Shown piece by piece: positions 43,501-51,610 of a DNA stretch of 64,000 bases. A program made the position numbers and the translations under genes. A model generated the notes under the pieces. The model was not told the origin of the DNA. It searched no databases and worked only from the letters and a program-made list of their open reading frames with translations. This DNA is from Comamonas odontotermitis (lineage in GTDB: Bacteria; Pseudomonadota; Gammaproteobacteria; Burkholderiales; Burkholderiaceae_C). Position 1 is the first letter of the stretch; the number at the start of each line of letters is the position of its first letter. The stretch lies in the NCBI RefSeq assembly GCF_020080045.1, contig NZ_CP083452.1, forward strand, positions 129,001 to 193,000, read 5' to 3'.

Positions 43501-44280
43501 TGGCTGCAATCCCACAATTTCGATCCGCAGGTGCCAGTGACTTGCCGTGGGCAGCGCCACACGCTGGCCGAAGCCCTTGCTGTGAGCCTGCTGCCCGATA
43601 CCGTGCACGCGGGAAGCTCTGCGCAATCGATTGCAGACAGGCTGCAAGCTTTGCACGGGCGCAGATACTCTGTGGCATCGCTGCCGGAGGACAGGGGTAT
43701 CGAGCTGTGGGTGCGGCAGGCCATTGCGCCCGCCGAAGCCGGTGGGGAGCCGCGCCTGGGCCTAGCTTCTGGCTGGCTCACACAGCACGCGGAGATTGGC
43801 GCAAGTCTGGTGCTGCGGGTTCTCGCCAATCCAGGCTTCTCGCCAGTGGAGGAGCCGGGGCTGCCTGCGATTTTCATTGGCAACGGTTCGGGCTACGCGG
43901 GCCTGCGGTCGCATCTGCTGGCTCGCATGCGCGCGGGAAACCACGACAACTGGTTCATTTTTGGAGAGCGGCAGCAGGCATTCGACCACAGCGTGGAGAA
44001 GGAAGTCCGCGCATGGCTGGCCGGTGGCCGGTTGCAGCGGGTTGATTTCACCTACTCGCGTGACGCCGGTGCGGAACCTTCGCTGCGCTACGTGCAGGAT
44101 GTGCTGCGCCAGAACGCCGCAACCCTGAAAGAGTGGATCGCTCGTGACGCCACCCTCTTTGTCTGCGGCAGCCATGCAGGAATGGGCAGCGATGTCGAAA
44201 GGGCTCTGGCCGACATTCTGGGAGAGGATGGGGTGCAGGCGCTAAGGGCGCGCAGGCGCTACCGGCGTGACGTATATTGA
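43501..44280 (+). pseudogene. C-terminal remnant of CysJ/P450-reductase-like flavoprotein, truncated by the IS
   Basis: About 259 residues of the FAD/NADPH half of a diflavin-type reductase remain: the FAD-domain part (VPVTCRGQRHTLAEALAVSL), the NADPH-binding loop in IFIGNGSGYAGLRSHLLAR, NWFIFGERQQAFD, the C-terminal YVQDVLRQNA, FVCGSHAGMGSDVERALADIL and the terminal RYRRDVY. The FMN domain and the start of the FAD domain are missing upstream, exactly where the IS right end lies. An ATG inside the IS end (43462) runs in frame into the remnant and could give a chimeric protein, but function is unlikely. Full-length relatives include sulfite reductase alpha subunits and PepSY-linked reductases. 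Confidence 0.85.
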
Positions 44281-44391
44281 GATACGCACAGGCAGGCTGC
44301 TCTGCCGTGGGTGGTCTGGCTCTTGGGCGGTGCGCAAACTTTATACTTCGGGTCGTACGATCGGTACGGCACACATGGCAGAGCGCATTCA

Positions 44392-45096
44392 GTGATTCGA
44401 AACTCCTCTTTATTGGCCCAGCTCCGCTGCGAAGCCGTGATCGTCGACCTGGACGGCACCATGGTCGACACCATGGGTGATTTTGCCGAGGCCCTCAACC
44501 GCATGCTGGCGGATCTGCAACTGCCCGCGATCGACGCGCAAGCCATCGAGCCCATGGTGGGCAAGGGCTCGGAGAATCTGCTGCGGTCGGTGCTCCAGCA
44601 CGTGCTGTCGCAGCAGGGTCACGCGCCTGCTGCTACCGAGATCGACAACTACTACGCCCGCGCCTGGGAGCAATACCAACACCACTACCTGGCGATCAAC
44701 GGCCGGTTCTCCAGGGTGTATGACGGCGTCGAACAAGGCTTGCGCCAGATGCGCAACCTGGGTCTGAAGATGGCCTGCCTGACCAACAAGCCGCTGTCTT
44801 TTGCCGAGCCGCTGCTCAAGGCCAAGGGCCTGCGTGATTATTTCGACTGCGTCTTTGGCGGTGACTCGTTCGAGCGGAAAAAGCCCGACCCGTTGCCGCT
44901 CATCAAGACCTGCCAGGCCCTGGGCAGCCAGCCCGCCACCACGCTGATGGTGGGCGACAGCAGCAACGACGCAGAGGCGGCGCACAACGCTGGCTGCCCC
45001 GTGGTGCTGGTGAGCTACGGCTACAACCACGGCCAGCCGATCCGGCAGGTGCAGGCAGCTGGCTACGTAGATTCGCTGGCTGAACTGGTGCGGTGA
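44392..45096 (+). CDS. gph: Phosphoglycolate phosphatase (HAD family)
   Basis: 234 residues from a GTG start (VIRNSSLLAQL). It hydrolyses 2-phosphoglycolate. HAD motif I is VIVDLDGTMVDT (nucleophile Asp), motif II MACLTNKP, motif III lysine in FERKKPDPLPL, and motif IV MVGDSSNDAEAAHNAG. The capping helices (IEPMVGKGSENLLRSVL) fit Gph. No ATG fits the start, so the GTG is an inference. In relatives gph follows rpe directly; here the IS and reductase remnant intervene, with a 111-base gap before the start. Confidence 0.93.
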   Translation: MIRNSSLLAQLRCEAVIVDLDGTMVDTMGDFAEALNRMLADLQLPAIDAQAIEPMVGKGSENLLRSVLQHVLSQQGHAPAATEIDNYYARAWEQYQHHYLAINGRFSRVYDGVEQGLRQMRNLGLKMACLTNKPLSFAEPLLKAKGLRDYFDCVFGGDSFERKKPDPLPLIKTCQALGSQPATTLMVGDSSNDAEAAHNAGCPVVLVSYGYNHGQPIRQVQAAGYVDSLAELVR

Positions 45097-45267
45097 TTGC
45101 TATTGATTTAGGAGTTGTTGTGCGCATAGGCAAACCGCTGGCAGTCGATTTCATCTGCACAGCCGCTGTGCCGCACAAGCCTCTGCCGCTATGATGGCGC
45201 TATTGCCAACCGCCTGCATGGCGGCCTTGGGCGCATCTTCACCCTTGCCAAACTACACTCTTGCCCC

Positions 45268-45690
45268 ATGGATGGATTGCATCTGACCGCCGATTTGTAC
45301 CAATGCCAGTGCGCGCCGTCGCTGCTGACCGAGCAGGTGCAGCTGGCGCAGCTGTGCGTGGGGCAAACCATGCGCTCGGGCCTGACCGTGGTGGCGCAGC
45401 GCTGGCACAGTTTTGCGCCGGTCAACGACCAGCCGGCAGGGGTGACTGGCACGGTGTTGCTGGCCGAGTCGCACCTGGCGATCCATACCTGGCCTGAGAG
45501 CGGCAGCGTGTCGCTGGATCTGTACGTCTGCAACTTCTCTGAAGACAACACCGTCAAGGCCCACGCGCTCATGCAAAGCCTGCTCAAAGCACTGGCACCC
45601 ACCCGCGTGCACCAGCAGCAATTGCGGCGGGGGGACGCCAGCGCGGCAGTTGCCTTTGGCGCCGGCAGTGGCAGCAATGGTGACCGCTGA
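45268..45690 (+). CDS. speD: S-adenosylmethionine decarboxylase proenzyme, class 1B-like
   Basis: 140 residues. It makes decarboxylated SAM for spermidine synthesis after self-cleavage to a pyruvoyl enzyme. The processing site serine lies in AESHLAIHTWPESG (family ESHLxIHTxPE), the catalytic cysteine in LDLYVCNF, and the His in the same ESH motif. It is a little longer than the typical 120 residues because of the N-terminus. TACACT eight bases before the ATG may be a -10 box, giving a nearly leaderless mRNA. It lies between gph and the trp leader. Confidence 0.9.
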   Translation: MDGLHLTADLYQCQCAPSLLTEQVQLAQLCVGQTMRSGLTVVAQRWHSFAPVNDQPAGVTGTVLLAESHLAIHTWPESGSVSLDLYVCNFSEDNTVKAHALMQSLLKALAPTRVHQQQLRRGDASAAVAFGAGSGSNGDR

Positions 45691-45787
45691 TTGGCATATC
45701 TGCAACGCTGCCTGACAGCACGATCACACCGCTTTAGGGGCCAATACCCGGCATTTGCGGGAATTGGCACTGGTGCCTCCAATCGTT

Positions 45788-45796
45788 TGCTACACT
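45788..45796 (+). promoter_or_regulatory. Candidate extended -10 promoter of the trp leader
   Basis: TGCTACACT looks like an extended -10 element (TGN plus TACACT). The leader ATG starts 8 bases downstream, so transcription would begin almost at the start codon. TTGGCA lies 21 bases upstream, too far for a standard -35, which suits an extended -10 promoter. The same TACACT-8 bp-ATG arrangement precedes speD. Confidence 0.45.
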
Positions 45797-45803
45797 AAAG
45801 CCC

Positions 45804-45887
45804 ATGTTCATCCATCACGCAGTCATTGCAGGTCTCGCAGGCCGGGGAGCTTGGCCCTGGCGTAAGCCTGCGACCATGTCTGTTTGA
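45804..45887 (+). CDS. trpL: Candidate trp operon leader peptide
   Basis: 27 codons, MFIHHAVIAGLAGRGAWPWRK then PATMSV and TGA, lying 128 bases upstream of trpE. Two tryptophan codons occur as Trp-Pro-Trp at positions 17-19, far above chance for so short a peptide, which is the hallmark of trp leader peptides that sense charged tRNA-Trp. It is followed by self-complementary segments that could switch structure. It is too short for routine gene calling. Evidence is position plus the Trp codons; translation is inferred. Confidence 0.65.
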   Translation: MFIHHAVIAGLAGRGAWPWRKPATMSV

Positions 45888-45891
45888 TTGC

Positions 45892-46005
45892 CGCTGGGTG
45901 ACACGCCCCAGCGTGCGCCCGAGGCCATGCCGACCGGTATGGCCGCCAAGATGAACTGCAGCGCACGATACGCACACATCCAGCGTGCGCTGCCAAAGCT
46001 GGGGA
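45892..46005 (+). promoter_or_regulatory. Candidate trp attenuator structures, trpE ribosome-site sequestration
   Basis: Segment CGCTGGG (45892-45898) pairs with CCCAGCG (45907-45913). The same CCCCAGC (45906-45912) can instead pair with GCTGGGG (45998-46004), which covers the GGGGA ribosome-binding site of trpE. A third stem, GCAGCGCACG with CGTGCGCTGC (45958-45967 / 45984-45993), lies between. There is no T-run, so a translational or Rho-linked switch is more likely than a classical terminator. The alternative pairings are seen; the mechanism is inferred. Confidence 0.5.
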
Positions 46006-46014
46006 CGATTCTTC

Positions 46015-47526
46015 GTGATCACCGAACTCGAATTCAAAAGTCTGGCCAACCAAGGCTACAACCGCATTCCTCTCGTCGCTGATGCGTTTGCGGATCTCGA
46101 AACACCTCTATCGCTGTATTTGAAGCTCTGCCACGCGCATGACGATGGCAAAAACAGCTTTCTGCTGGAATCCGTCGTGGGCGGTGAGCGCTTTGGCCGC
46201 TACAGCTTTATCGGCCTGCCCGCGCGCACTCTGCTGCGTGCCACCGGTTTTGGTGCTGCTGCCAAGACCGAAGTAGTGACCGACGGCCAGGTGGTGGAGA
46301 CGCACCAGGGCAACCCGCTTGACTTCATCGCTGCGTACCAGCAGCGCTTCAAGGTGGCGCTGGGCGCGGGCCTGCCGCGCTTTTGCGGCGGCCTGGCGGG
46401 TTACTTTGGCTACGACGCCGTGCGCTACATCGAGAAAAAGCTCGAAAACAGCTGCCCGCCCGATACCCTGGGCACGCCTGACATCATGCTGCTGCAGTGC
46501 GAAGAGGTCGCTGTCATCGACAACCTCTCGGGCAAGCTCTACCTGATCGTCTACGCCAACCCCGGCGAGGCAGAGGCCTACAGCAAGGCCAAGAAGCGCG
46601 TGCGCCAGCTCAAGGAGCAACTGCGCTATTCGGTCAGCGTGCCACGCATCCGTGCGGGCGAAAGCTACCCGGCCGAGCGTAGCTTTGCCAAGGCGGATTA
46701 TCTGCGTGCCGTTGAAGAGGCCAAGGAGATGATTGCTGCAGGCGACTTCATGCAGGTGCAGGTGGGCCAGCGCATCCACAAGCGCTACACCGAAAGCCCG
46801 CTTTCGCTGTACCGGGCGCTGCGCTCGCTCAATCCCAGCCCTTACATGTATTACTACCACTTTGGTGACTTCCAGGTGGTGGGGGCCAGCCCCGAGATCC
46901 TGGTGCGGCAGGAGCAGGTCGAGCACGAAGGTGGCGTGGCCAAGAAGATCACCATTCGCCCGCTGGCTGGCACGCGCCCGCGCGCATCCACGCCAGAAAA
47001 GGACAAGGCAACCGAGCACGAGCTGGTGAACGATCCCAAGGAGCGTGCCGAGCATGTGATGCTGATCGATCTGGCGCGCAACGACATCGGCCGCATCGCC
47101 AAGACTGGCAGCGTCAAGGTGACCGAGGCCTTTGCGGTGGAGCGCTACAGCCATGTGATGCACATCGTGAGCAATGTCGAAGGCATTCTGAAAGTCGGCA
47201 TGACGAGCATGGATGTGCTCAAGGCCACCTTCCCGGCGGGCACGCTGTCGGGCGCCCCCAAGGTGCATGCGATGGAGGTGATCGACCAGCTCGAACCCGT
47301 CAAGCGTGGCATCTATGGCGGCGCCTGCGGCTACCTGAGCTATGCCGGTGACATGGACCTGGCCATTGCCATCCGCACCGGCGTGATCAAGGACGGCATG
47401 CTGTATGTGCAGGCCGCAGCCGGTGTGGTGGCCGATTCGGTGCCCGAGCTGGAATGGAAAGAGACTGAACACAAGGCGCGCGCATTGCTGCGCGCGGCCG
47501 AACTCGTAGAGGAAGGATTGGAATGA
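46015..47526 (+). CDS. trpE: Anthranilate synthase component I
   Basis: 503 residues from a GTG start (VITELEFKSLANQGYNRIPL), with GGGGA ten bases upstream. It converts chorismate plus ammonia to anthranilate with TrpG. The tryptophan feedback site motif LLES is kept (NSFLLESVVGG). The chorismate-binding core includes DFMQVQVGQRIHKRY, SPYMYYYHFGDFQVVGASPE, IRPLAGTRPRA, LARNDIGRIAKTGSV, and ATFPAGTLSGAPKVHAMEVID. Its TGA overlaps the chorismate mutase ATG. First structural gene of the trp operon. Confidence 0.97.
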   Translation: MITELEFKSLANQGYNRIPLVADAFADLETPLSLYLKLCHAHDDGKNSFLLESVVGGERFGRYSFIGLPARTLLRATGFGAAAKTEVVTDGQVVETHQGNPLDFIAAYQQRFKVALGAGLPRFCGGLAGYFGYDAVRYIEKKLENSCPPDTLGTPDIMLLQCEEVAVIDNLSGKLYLIVYANPGEAEAYSKAKKRVRQLKEQLRYSVSVPRIRAGESYPAERSFAKADYLRAVEEAKEMIAAGDFMQVQVGQRIHKRYTESPLSLYRALRSLNPSPYMYYYHFGDFQVVGASPEILVRQEQVEHEGGVAKKITIRPLAGTRPRASTPEKDKATEHELVNDPKERAEHVMLIDLARNDIGRIAKTGSVKVTEAFAVERYSHVMHIVSNVEGILKVGMTSMDVLKATFPAGTLSGAPKVHAMEVIDQLEPVKRGIYGGACGYLSYAGDMDLAIAIRTGVIKDGMLYVQAAAGVVADSVPELEWKETEHKARALLRAAELVEEGLE

Positions 47527-47852
47527 CCCGCGCTATCGACAAAGTGCAAGACTGCAACACCATGACCGACGTGCGCTGCCATGTGAATGCGCTCGACGAC
47601 ATCCTGGTGCCGCTCTTGGTGGAGCGCGGCGGCTACATGACCCAGGCTGCCAAGGTCAAGAACAACCCCGATCTGGTGCGCGACGAAGAGCGTATCGAAA
47701 CCATCGTTGCCCGCGTGCGTGAGCGCGCCGCACTGGAAGGGGGCCAGCCCGACGTGATCGAGGCCATCTACCGCGCGATGATGGAAGCCTACATCGCCTA
47801 TGAACACCGTGAACTGGCGCGCCTGCAGGCAGGCGGCACACCGAGGGAGTGA
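47523..47852 (+). CDS. AroQ-class chorismate mutase within the trp operon
   Basis: 109 residues, all-helical. It has the short AroQ pattern R...[25 protein letters not shown]...[18 protein letters not shown] and a C-terminal helix with [17 protein letters not shown] chorismate mutase would draw chorismate to prephenate, in competition with TrpE, so its place between trpE and trpG, overlapping trpE by four bases (ATGA), is notable. An alternative is a lyase-type relative of PchB. The catalytic arginine and lysine positions look conserved. Confidence 0.85.
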   Translation: MTRAIDKVQDCNTMTDVRCHVNALDDILVPLLVERGGYMTQAAKVKNNPDLVRDEERIETIVARVRERAALEGGQPDVIEAIYRAMMEAYIAYEHRELARLQAGGTPRE

Positions 47853-47854
47853 CG

Positions 47855-48427
47855 ATGAAAAAACTGTTGATGGTCGATAACTACGACAGCTTCACCTACA
47901 ACATCGTCCAGTACTTTGGCGAATTGGGTGTCGATGTGGTCGTGGTGCGCAATGACGAAACCTCGCTCGACGAGATTGCCGCCCACCAACCGGACTGGCT
48001 GGTGATATCCCCCGGGCCCTGCAGCCCGGCGGAGGCGGGAATTTCGGTGCAAGCCATCCAGCACTTTGCTGGCAAACTGCCCATTCTTGGCGTGTGTCTT
48101 GGTCACCAGGCCATTGGCGCAGCCTTTGGCGGCAATATCATCCGCGCGGTCCAGCAGATGCACGGCAAGACCAGTGTCATCCACACCACGGAGCAAGGCG
48201 TGTTTGCCGATCTGCCAGAGGAATTTACCGTCAACCGCTACCACTCGCTGGTGATCGAGCGCAGCACCTGTCCCGATTGTCTGGAAGTGACGGCGACCAG
48301 TGAAGACGGCGAAATCCAGGGTGTGCGCCACAAAACACTGCCGATCCAGGGCGTGCAGTTCCACCCCGAGAGCATTCTGACCGAGCACGGCCACGCCATG
48401 CTGAAGAACTTTCTGGAGCAGCGCTGA
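47855..48427 (+). CDS. trpG: Anthranilate synthase component II (glutamine amidotransferase)
   Basis: 190 residues, a class I glutamine amidotransferase that feeds ammonia to TrpE. It starts [36 protein letters not shown] binds glutamine; the nucleophile Cys lies in [11 protein letters not shown], the His/Glu pair in [15 protein letters not shown] is also typical. The single-domain form lacks TrpD fusion. GAGGGAG precedes the ATG; an in-frame GTG two codons earlier overlaps the upstream stop. Its TGA overlaps the next ATG by one base. Confidence 0.96.
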   Translation: MKKLLMVDNYDSFTYNIVQYFGELGVDVVVVRNDETSLDEIAAHQPDWLVISPGPCSPAEAGISVQAIQHFAGKLPILGVCLGHQAIGAAFGGNIIRAVQQMHGKTSVIHTTEQGVFADLPEEFTVNRYHSLVIERSTCPDCLEVTATSEDGEIQGVRHKTLPIQGVQFHPESILTEHGHAMLKNFLEQR

Positions 48428-48936
48428 TGACTGGCGCCGCCGTCCTGGCTTCGCAATTTGCGTACAAGCGCTGGGCCAACGAGGAATTGGTGCAACTGGG
48501 GTTGGCGTCGCAGCATCTGCTCTCCGCCGATGAACTGCGCCTCTTCACCCGCATCCTCAACCACACCTGGGTGGTCGATCAGATTTTTGCTGCGCACATG
48601 CAGGGTGCCGTGCACCAATTCGGCTCGACCAATACCGAGGACACGCCAACGCTGGCCGATCTGCAGGCACGTCTGGCCCGTTCCGACGCACAGCTGGAAC
48701 AGTACGTACAAGACCTGCAGGATGCGCAACTGGGCGAGCTGATCCGGTTCCGCTTTACCGATGGGGATACCGGCAGCATGACGCGTAGCGAAATGCTGCA
48801 CCACCTGATCGTGCATGGCACCTACCACCGAGGGGCGGCCGGACGTGTTCTGGCGCCTCATGGCGTGGCCTTGCCACGTGATTCACTCACCACCTTCTTG
48901 CACCGGCTGGAGCCGGAGCGCCGATGGCAGGCCTAG
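48427..48936 (+). CDS. DinB-family metal-binding protein in the trp operon
   Basis: 169 residues. The four-helix DinB/YfiT fold shows its three metal-binding histidines in ILNHTWVVDQIFAAH and LHHLIVHGTYHRG. DinB-type proteins are often thiol-transferases or unknown hydrolases. It begins with a TGATG overlap on trpG and lies before trpD, so it is co-transcribed with the trp genes. No enzymatic step of tryptophan synthesis needs it; a detoxifying or thiol role is only a guess. Confidence 0.87.
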   Translation: MTGAAVLASQFAYKRWANEELVQLGLASQHLLSADELRLFTRILNHTWVVDQIFAAHMQGAVHQFGSTNTEDTPTLADLQARLARSDAQLEQYVQDLQDAQLGELIRFRFTDGDTGSMTRSEMLHHLIVHGTYHRGAAGRVLAPHGVALPRDSLTTFLHRLEPERRWQA

Positions 48937-48978
48937 CTTCCATTTGCCTCACTCCACTTGAATGTTCTAGGAATCTCC

Positions 48979-50013
48979 ATGTCGATTACCCCCCAGGAAG
49001 CGCTGCAGCGCACCATCGAGCACCGCGAAATCTTCCACGATGAAATGCTGCATCTGATGCGCATGATCATGAAGGGCGAGCTCTCGCCGGTGATGACGGC
49101 ATCCATCCTCACCGGCCTGCGCGTCAAGAAGGAAACCATTGGCGAGATCAGCGCGGCTGCCGAGGTGATGCGCGAGTTTTCCAACAAGGTGCATGTGAAC
49201 GACCGCAGCAACCTGGTCGACATCGTCGGCACGGGGGGCGACGGCGCCAACACCTTCAACATCTCCACCTGCTCCATCTTCGTGATCGCGGCTGCTGGCG
49301 GCAAGGTCAGCAAGCATGGCGGGCGCAGCGTATCGAGCAAATCCGGCAGTGCCGATGCGATGGAGGCGCTGGGCGTCAACATCAACCTCGCTCCCGAACA
49401 GATTGCGCAGAGCATTGCGCAGGTGGGCATCGGCTTCATGTTCGCGCCCAACCACCACCCGGCGATGAAGAACGTGGCGCCCGTGCGCAAGGAGCTGGGC
49501 GTGCGCACCATCTTCAACATCCTGGGCCCCCTCACCAATCCGGCGGGCGCGCCCAACATCCTGATGGGTGTGTTCCACGAAGACCTGGTCGGCATCCAGG
49601 TGCGCGCGCTGCAGCGCCTGGGCGCCGAGCACGCACTGGTGGTGTACGGCCGCGACGGGCTCGACGAGATCAGCCTGGGCGCTGGCACCCTGGTGGGCGA
49701 GCTGAAGGACGGTGTGGTGCGCGAGTACGAAATCCACCCCGAAGACTTCGGTATCCAGATGGTTGGCACCCGTGCTTTCCGCGTGGACAACCCTGAGGAG
49801 TCCAAAGCCATGCTGCTGGGCATTCTGCAGGGCGAAAAAGGCCCGGCGCGCGACATCGTCTGCCTGAACGCAGGCGCGGCGCTCTATGCGGCCAATGTGG
49901 CGGAATCCATCGAAGACGGCCTGCGGCGCGCGCGCGAGGCAATCGACACCGGCGCTGCACTGGCCAAGCTCAAAGCGCTGGTGGCATTCACTCAGCAGTA
50001 CGCCAACGCCTGA
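48979..50013 (+). CDS. trpD: Anthranilate phosphoribosyltransferase
   Basis: 344 residues. It joins anthranilate with PRPP. Motifs: [18 protein letters not shown] (PRPP pyrophosphate loop), [58 protein letters not shown], and [10 protein letters not shown]. All are as in standard TrpD. The start MSITPQEAL has AGGAATC upstream. It follows the dinB gene by 42 bases and precedes trpC by 14. Confidence 0.97.
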   Translation: MSITPQEALQRTIEHREIFHDEMLHLMRMIMKGELSPVMTASILTGLRVKKETIGEISAAAEVMREFSNKVHVNDRSNLVDIVGTGGDGANTFNISTCSIFVIAAAGGKVSKHGGRSVSSKSGSADAMEALGVNINLAPEQIAQSIAQVGIGFMFAPNHHPAMKNVAPVRKELGVRTIFNILGPLTNPAGAPNILMGVFHEDLVGIQVRALQRLGAEHALVVYGRDGLDEISLGAGTLVGELKDGVVREYEIHPEDFGIQMVGTRAFRVDNPEESKAMLLGILQGEKGPARDIVCLNAGAALYAANVAESIEDGLRRAREAIDTGAALAKLKALVAFTQQYANA

Positions 50014-50027
50014 AGAAAGTAATACCT

Positions 50028-50870
50028 ATGTCCGATATCCTGAAAAAAATCTGCGACGTCAAAGTCGAAGAAGTCGCTGAAGCGAAAAAGCGCTTGTCGT
50101 TTGAAGGCATGCGCCGCGATGCGGAAAGCCGCGTTGTGACGCGCGATTTTGTAGGGGCCTTGCGCGCCAAAATTGCAGCCGGTGAGGCGGGGGTGATTGC
50201 CGAGATCAAAAAGGCGAGTCCGAGCAAGGGAGTGATTCGTGCAGACTTTGACCCTGCCGACATTGCACAAAGCTACATGGTGGGCAATAGCAACAACAAG
50301 GCCAAAATTCACGGTAACGCGACGGCGGCTTGCCTGTCGGTGCTGACGGACCGCCAGTTCTTCCAGGGAGAGCCCGACTTTCTGAAGCAGGCGCGTGCCA
50401 GCACTTTGCTGCCGGTGCTGCGCAAGGATTTCATGGTCGATCCCTATCAGATATATGAATCGCGGGCGATGGGCGCCGACTGCGTGCTGCTGATCGCTGC
50501 CTGCCTGGATGATGCGCAGATGGCCGAGATGGAGCAGATCGCACGCAGCCTGGACATGGCCGTGCTGGTGGAAGTGCACGACGGGGCTGAGCTGGAGCGT
50601 GCCCTCAAGCTCAAGACGCCGCTGGTGGGCATCAACAACCGCAACCTGCGCACGTTCGAGGTGGATATCCAGACGACGCTCGATCTGCAAAAGCGCGTGC
50701 CTGCCGACCGCCTGCTGGTGACGGAATCGGGCATCATGACCCGCGACGATGTGAAGACCATGCGCGATGCCGGTATCAACGCCTTCCTGGTGGGGGAGGC
50801 GTTCATGCGTGCGGATGAGCCGGGCGAAGCGCTGGCTGCCTTGTTTGCCCATCCGGTCGAACGCGCTTAA
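50028..50870 (+). CDS. trpC: Indole-3-glycerol-phosphate synthase
   Basis: 280 residues. It converts CdRP to indole-glycerol phosphate. [15 protein letters not shown] (catalytic Lys), [70 protein letters not shown] and LVTESGI are all present. Between AQSY and ACLSVLTD there are about 12 extra residues ([16 protein letters not shown] region) compared with E. coli TrpC; the barrel loop is longer and polar. Last gene of the trp unit; trpF, trpB and trpA are not here. It ends at a very strong terminator. Confidence 0.96.
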   Translation: MSDILKKICDVKVEEVAEAKKRLSFEGMRRDAESRVVTRDFVGALRAKIAAGEAGVIAEIKKASPSKGVIRADFDPADIAQSYMVGNSNNKAKIHGNATAACLSVLTDRQFFQGEPDFLKQARASTLLPVLRKDFMVDPYQIYESRAMGADCVLLIAACLDDAQMAEMEQIARSLDMAVLVEVHDGAELERALKLKTPLVGINNRNLRTFEVDIQTTLDLQKRVPADRLLVTESGIMTRDDVKTMRDAGINAFLVGEAFMRADEPGEALAALFAHPVERA

Positions 50871-50880
50871 TTTACTATCA

Positions 50881-50929
50881 AAAAAAGAGCTGCTGGCGCG
50901 CTACCCTGGTGCGCCAGCAGCTCTTTTTT
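50881..50929. terminator. Very strong bidirectional terminator after trpC
   Basis: AAAAAAGAGCTGCTGGCGC and GCGCCAGCAGCTCTTTTTT pair perfectly over 19 bp around GCTACCCTGGT. A and T runs at both ends allow use by trpC and by the convergent DUF5329-like gene. The preceding TTACTATCAAAA and the CTGGCGC core relate it to repeat family A. Confidence 0.93.
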
Positions 50930-50944
50930 GTGGAAAGACCGGTG

Positions 50945-51325
50945 CTATTTTCGGGCGCGGATCTGCTCCAGTTGCTCGGTAAACCACTGCTTGCTGTCGA
51001 TCTCGGGCTGGCCGGGGCAGCGCACCCGGTAGGGTTTGCTAGACATGCTGCTTTGGCTGGCGGCGTGGTCGATGAAGGCTTCGCTCGTGGGCACCAGCTT
51101 TTTCTTGAGCAGGTAGTCGTACTTGCCCTGCAGATGCTGGCTGGCCTGTTTGGCGTTGTACCAGCTGCCGTTGCGGTTGAACTCACAGCCGGATGTGAGC
51201 AGGGCCGAAAACAGGCCGTCAATTTCGATGGCCGTGGCGGCTTGCGTTGTGGCATGCACCGAGGCAGCTGACAGGCAGGCGGCGGCCAATGCAGCCTTGG
51301 CGAAGGTGAGAATGGAAGATGGCAT
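50945..51325 (-). CDS. Secreted DUF5329-like protein
   Basis: 126 residues. A signal peptide (FAKAALAAACLSAASVHA) is followed by a small domain with FSALLTSGCEFNRNGSWYNAKQASQHLQGKYDYL, FIDHAASQSSMSSKPYRVRCPGQPEIDSKQWF. The two cysteines (SGCEF and VRCPG) may form a disulfide. The pattern CxF.RNG...A..HL..KY..........FI...A..SS.....Y.VRCPG fits my memory of DUF5329. The function is unknown. Its start is 57 bases from the Fur box of the divergent receptor gene. Confidence 0.75.
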   Translation of the reverse strand: MPSSILTFAKAALAAACLSAASVHATTQAATAIEIDGLFSALLTSGCEFNRNGSWYNAKQASQHLQGKYDYLLKKKLVPTSEAFIDHAASQSSMSSKPYRVRCPGQPEIDSKQWFTEQLEQIRARK

Positions 51326-51381
51326 GCGCAGATATTGCCGTGAACTGCTCCTTTACGCTGTAAACCTGTGTTAACATTTTA

Positions 51382-51400
51382 TTGAGAATTATTCGCATTC
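51382..51400 (+). promoter_or_regulatory. Candidate Fur box upstream of TonB receptor
   Basis: TTGAGAATTATTCGCATTC resembles the Fur consensus (GATAATGATAATCATTATC-type; GAGAAT.ATTCGCAT is the usual proteobacterial variant). The preceding GTGTTAACATTTTA is shared with the site at 62510, so both belong to one promoter type. Iron-dependent repression of the receptor is inferred. Confidence 0.75.
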
Positions 51401-51610
51401 ATTGGTGCGAATCGCCACAGCATGCCATTCTGCTGCTCTGCAGGGGGCCCTTGATGGCGACTCGCACGCTCGCCTCAGCCAAGCAGACTTCTGCCGTGCC
51501 CAGCCAGCAGGCCTGATCCATCTCCCCACCCAGCGATTGCTCTGACGACCTGCCAGCCGTACCGGGTAGGGCTGTGTCGTCTTCGCGCGCCGGGTGGGTG
51601 GATAGATGGA

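Noticed and set aside
42493..43506. Target-site duplication flanking the IS element
   Set aside because: Left flank GCTAGG and right flank TGGCTG do not match in direct orientation at any length of 4-6 bases.
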